Of a stretch of DNA of 64,000 nt, positions 61,875 to 64,000 are shown piece after piece. The notes below the pieces were generated by a model. The model did not search any database, was not told where the DNA came from, and saw only the letters and a program-made list of their open reading frames with translations. The position numbers were made by a program, and so were the translations under genes. This DNA comes from Streptomyces sp. NBC_00775. GTDB lineage: Bacteria > Actinomycetota > Actinomycetes > Streptomycetales > Streptomycetaceae. The stretch lies in the NCBI RefSeq assembly GCF_036347135.1, contig NZ_CP108938.1, positions 10,602,001 through 10,666,000 on the forward strand. The letters are read 5' to 3'. Positions within the stretch are counted from its first letter, which is position 1. Each line of letters opens with the position of its first letter.

Positions 61875-62508
61875 GGGTCTTCAAAGTTGAGCGGTGCGGA
61901 GGTGTCCGCGGGCTCGGCGGGGGTGACGCAGCGTGTGCGTAGGCGCTGGTTGGCGGGGTTGCGGAAGCCGTGGGCGGCGCGGGCGGTCAGCTTGATCATG
62001 CGGTTGATTCCTTCGCTCTTGGCGTTGCTGTGGCCGGTGGCGATGAACGCTTCGGTCTCGGGCCATCAGCGGTCGACGGTGGCGGCAAGCCAGCGCACTT
62101 CGGGGATGTCGGCGTCTGCGCACCAGGTGAGGAACTTCCACCGCGGGTGGCCGACCTGGTGCCGGTTCGCGCCGGTGCGGGCGCAGGCGAGCAGGTCCGC
62201 AGCCGCTCCTTGGCGATCCAGGCGGTCAGCAGCGTCATGCCGATCGCGCCGGCGTCGATGAGCGCGTTCCCCAGCTCGTGAACTGTTTGTCCGTCAGGTC
62301 CTCGCGGTTGCGCAGGAGGCGGCGCCGGGCCTTCCACTCGGGGTCGGTGGCCCGCCCGCGCCTGCCGCGCAGGGTGGCAGTGGTCCGCCGCCGGACGATG
62401 TTCAGCACCTTGTTCGCCAGCTGCACCACGTGGAAGTGGTGGACCACCACGATGGCGGGCGGCAGTCCGGGCCTCGCGCACCGCCGCACCGCTCAACTTT
62501 GAAGACCC
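61875..62508 (-). mobile_element. 634-bp internally deleted ISL3-type element with perfect 25-bp ends
   Basis: The ends are exact inverted repeats of 25 bp (GGGTCTTCAAAGTTGAGCGG plus TGCGG) at 61,875-61,899 and 62,484-62,508. Inside, the minus strand encodes only the back half of an ISL3 transposase: PAIVVVHHFHVVQLANKVLN, RGRRGRATDPEWKARRRLLR, ALIDAGAIGMTLLTAWIAKE and RAAHGFRNPANQRLRTRCVT. It has several frameshifts and a stop. Deletion has brought the left terminal repeat next to the mid-gene. It could move only with a transposase in trans. Confidence 0.8.
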
Positions 62509-62785
62509 GCCTTGACGCCGCCGGAATCATGAACTTCTGCGTCTTGGCGGCCGCCCTGTCCTCCTGCAACTCCGGCATCTAGTCCACCGGCCGGATGTTC
62601 CGCGGTCTGGCCGTCAACGGTGAAGCCCCGGCTCGTGAAGAGGTTCCGTGAGGGGCAGGCGGTCGCAGTCGGCGCCCATCTCTCAACAGCACGCAAGCCG
62701 CCTCCGATGCGCCGGAGCGGTACGGAGGCGGCAGCCGGCTGGGAAACGTGCGGATCGTCCCGGGCCGCCAGGACGTGCGGATGTG
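62509..62785. other. short region between ISL3 remnant and nucleotidase gene
   Basis: Under 300 bp. A minus-strand frame near 62,590-62,510 (MPELQEDRAAAKTQKFMIPA) may be the cut end of a gene entered by the ISL3 element. Nothing else is seen. Confidence 0.3.
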
Positions 62786-63691
62786 CTACGGCCGCAGGTC
62801 GCTGAGCAGCGCTGCTGTCCTGGCGAAGTCGACCGCGCCGGAGTTCCAGTTGGCTGAGATCGGAGTGACGGAGACCTTGTTGGCGCTCAGCGCTTCGACG
62901 TCTCCTCCCTTCTGGGCAGGCTGTGAGGCGACATTGACGGTCACCTTCCACGTGCCGTCGCCGTTGTCGGTGTAGTCCGCCTTGAGGAACGGCTGGGGAT
63001 CCTGAGTGGTGAGCGCGGTGCCCTGGGCGGTCCCCGTGCCGTCCTTGCCGATCACCGGGTGGTTGACGTTCAGACCGACGCCCTCGGGCAGGAGCCGGCC
63101 GAGCTTCGCGCGGCCCTGCAGCCGTTCGATGAGCTTGACCGTGAAGTCGCTCGTCGGCTTCATCGCGTTGACCGTGGGCTCGTACACGGGTGCGGTGAGG
63201 CCGCCGGTGCTCACCGCGATGGCGGGGACGCCCTGCTCCAGTGCGGCGATCGCGCCGCCCACCGTGCCCGAGTGAGTGGCCAGGCCCGCGACATTCGGGC
63301 CGAAGTTGGTACCCGAGACCACCAGGTCCGGGGCCCGGTCGGAGAACACCTCGGAGAGGCCGAAGGCCACCGAGTCGCCGGGCGTGCCGTCGACGGCCCA
63401 CACGCGGGCCTCCGGATGCTTGACCGTCACCGTGCTCGCGCTCATCATCCTGGTCCCCGCTCCGCTCTGGTTGGTGAGCGGGGCGACGATGGTGACGTCG
63501 TACCCGGCGGCCGTCAAACGGTCGAACATGACGCGGATGCCAGGTGCGTTGTAGCCGTCGTCATTGGTGAGCAGGATGCGCAGCGGGCCGCTCGTGTCGC
63601 TCGGCGACGAAGCCGCCGCGGGCGTCGTGGCACCCAGCCCGGGCACACACAGCAGTAGGGCGGCCAGCGGCAGAACACGCTTGCGTCTCAC
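62786..63691 (-). CDS. secreted SurE-like 5'/3'-nucleotidase
   Basis: A 301-residue protein. The signal peptide (RRKRVLPLAALLLCVPGLGA, cleavage near AAASS) is followed by the SurE fold. It has the metal-binding ILLTNDDGYNAPGIRVMFDR, the loop NQSGAGT, VDGTPGDSVAFGL, VSGTNFGPNVA and HSGTVGGAIAALEQGVPAIA (normally YSGTVxAA). The C-terminal ~90 residues form an extra beta-rich part ending in DFARTAALLSDLRP. SurE enzymes remove phosphate from nucleoside monophosphates; secreted Streptomyces versions probably scavenge phosphate. The short gap to the upstream terminator leaves little room for a promoter. Confidence 0.9.
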   Translation of the reverse strand: MRRKRVLPLAALLLCVPGLGATTPAAASSPSDTSGPLRILLTNDDGYNAPGIRVMFDRLTAAGYDVTIVAPLTNQSGAGTRMMSASTVTVKHPEARVWAVDGTPGDSVAFGLSEVFSDRAPDLVVSGTNFGPNVAGLATHSGTVGGAIAALEQGVPAIAVSTGGLTAPVYEPTVNAMKPTSDFTVKLIERLQGRAKLGRLLPEGVGLNVNHPVIGKDGTGTAQGTALTTQDPQPFLKADYTDNGDGTWKVTVNVASQPAQKGGDVEALSANKVSVTPISANWNSGAVDFARTAALLSDLRP

Positions 63692-63724
63692 GTGGTGCTC
63701 CTTGGAGGTGTGTCGAAAGAGGGA

Positions 63725-63761
63725 CCGGCGGACACATGAACCCTCGACATGTGTCCGCCGG
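63725..63761. terminator. 13-bp perfect hairpin between MFS and nucleotidase genes
   Basis: CCGGCGGACACAT pairs exactly with ATGTGTCCGCCGG around an 11-base loop. It lies 44 bp after the stop of the minus-strand MFS gene and 34 bp before the nucleotidase start. It may end the first transcript or act as an attenuator in a common one. Confidence 0.65.
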
Positions 63762-63805
63762 GGTAGTGGGGCTCCCGGCCGTGGGCCGGTCGTCGGGCAG
63801 GGTGG

Positions 63806-64000
63806 TCAGCGGACGCCGCGGATGGGAAGGATCGCGAGGGCGCCCAGGAGCGCGAGAACGCCGCCTGCCAGGAAGAGGGAGCTGTATCCCCCCATCGTGG
63901 TCACGATGGCCGAGGCGACGAAGGGGGCGATGATCTGGGGCCCGGCGTTGGCAATGTTGAGGACACCCATGTCTCTCGCGGCGTCCTCGGCGTTCGGCAG
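63806..64000 (-). CDS. MFS transporter, C-terminal part (runs off the window)
   Basis: The last ~64 residues of a membrane transporter enter from the right edge: ARDMGVLNIANAGPQIIAPF, then TTMGGYSSLFLAGGVLALLG and ALAILPIRGVR at the end. RDMGVLNIANAGPQ is typical of the MFS subgroup found with actinobacterial sugar or drug transporters. Two helices are visible. The start and substrate are outside the window. The same strand leads into the nucleotidase gene after a strong hairpin. Confidence 0.75.
   Translation of the reverse strand: MPNAEDAARDMGVLNIANAGPQIIAPFVASAIVTTMGGYSSLFLAGGVLALLGALAILPIRGVR

Overview
The window is high-GC actinobacterial DNA, most likely from a Streptomyces chromosome arm or other accessory region. 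The evidence is GC-rich codon third positions, GTG starts, an initiator tRNA with a C1:U72 end, many families typical of Streptomyces (SpoIIE-type phosphatases, RIO kinase, DtxR, LAxTG surface protein, DUF3592) and very dense insertion-sequence debris. All family calls were made by reading motifs, with no database search.

Layout. 1-5 kb: a TnpB relic, an XRE-type regulator, a purine/uracil permease and a broken transposase. 5-16.3 kb: a RIO-like kinase, an M1 peptidase relic, then a tight three-gene operon with a 2,509-residue single-module polyketide synthase (KS-AT-DH-MT-psiKR-ER-KR-ACP, the order of fungal highly reducing synthases), a discrete thioesterase and a 14-helix drug-type exporter. 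16.3-31.4 kb: ordinary small genes (VOC protein, membrane proteins, a sortase-type surface protein, DUF3592 protein, coiled-coil/winged-helix protein, tRNA-fMet) mixed with gene fragments. 31.4-34 kb and 46-47.1 kb: two related loci of small secreted proteins (glycine-rich, Cys-repeat, His/Trp/Tyr-rich) that share a conserved upstream element, terminator and downstream gene. 34-41 kb: an N-truncated molybdopterin hydroxylase, transposase pieces, a soluble Ser/Thr kinase and a SUKH-type gene split by an IS605 insertion. 41.2-45.5 kb: a coupled DUF1259-P450 pair and a nearly complete IS605 element with intact TnpB but frameshifted TnpA. 47-57.5 kb: an autoregulated regulator/membrane operon, an 808-residue PAS-GAF-PP2C-HATPase protein, a solo LuxR-type HTH, GntR/YbhB/DtxR genes and a membrane Ser/Thr kinase. 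58.2-62.5 kb: an IS1182-type element carrying HxlR and RidA passenger genes inside a HIT-like gene, and a 634-bp deleted ISL3 element with perfect 25-bp ends. 62.5-64 kb: a secreted SurE-like nucleotidase and the end of an MFS gene.

Working together. The PKS, thioesterase and exporter form a self-contained reduced, C-methylated polyketide cassette. The intact TnpB could in principle use the RE/omega-RNA tails kept by three TnpB relics. The two secreted-protein loci look like diverged copies under common control.
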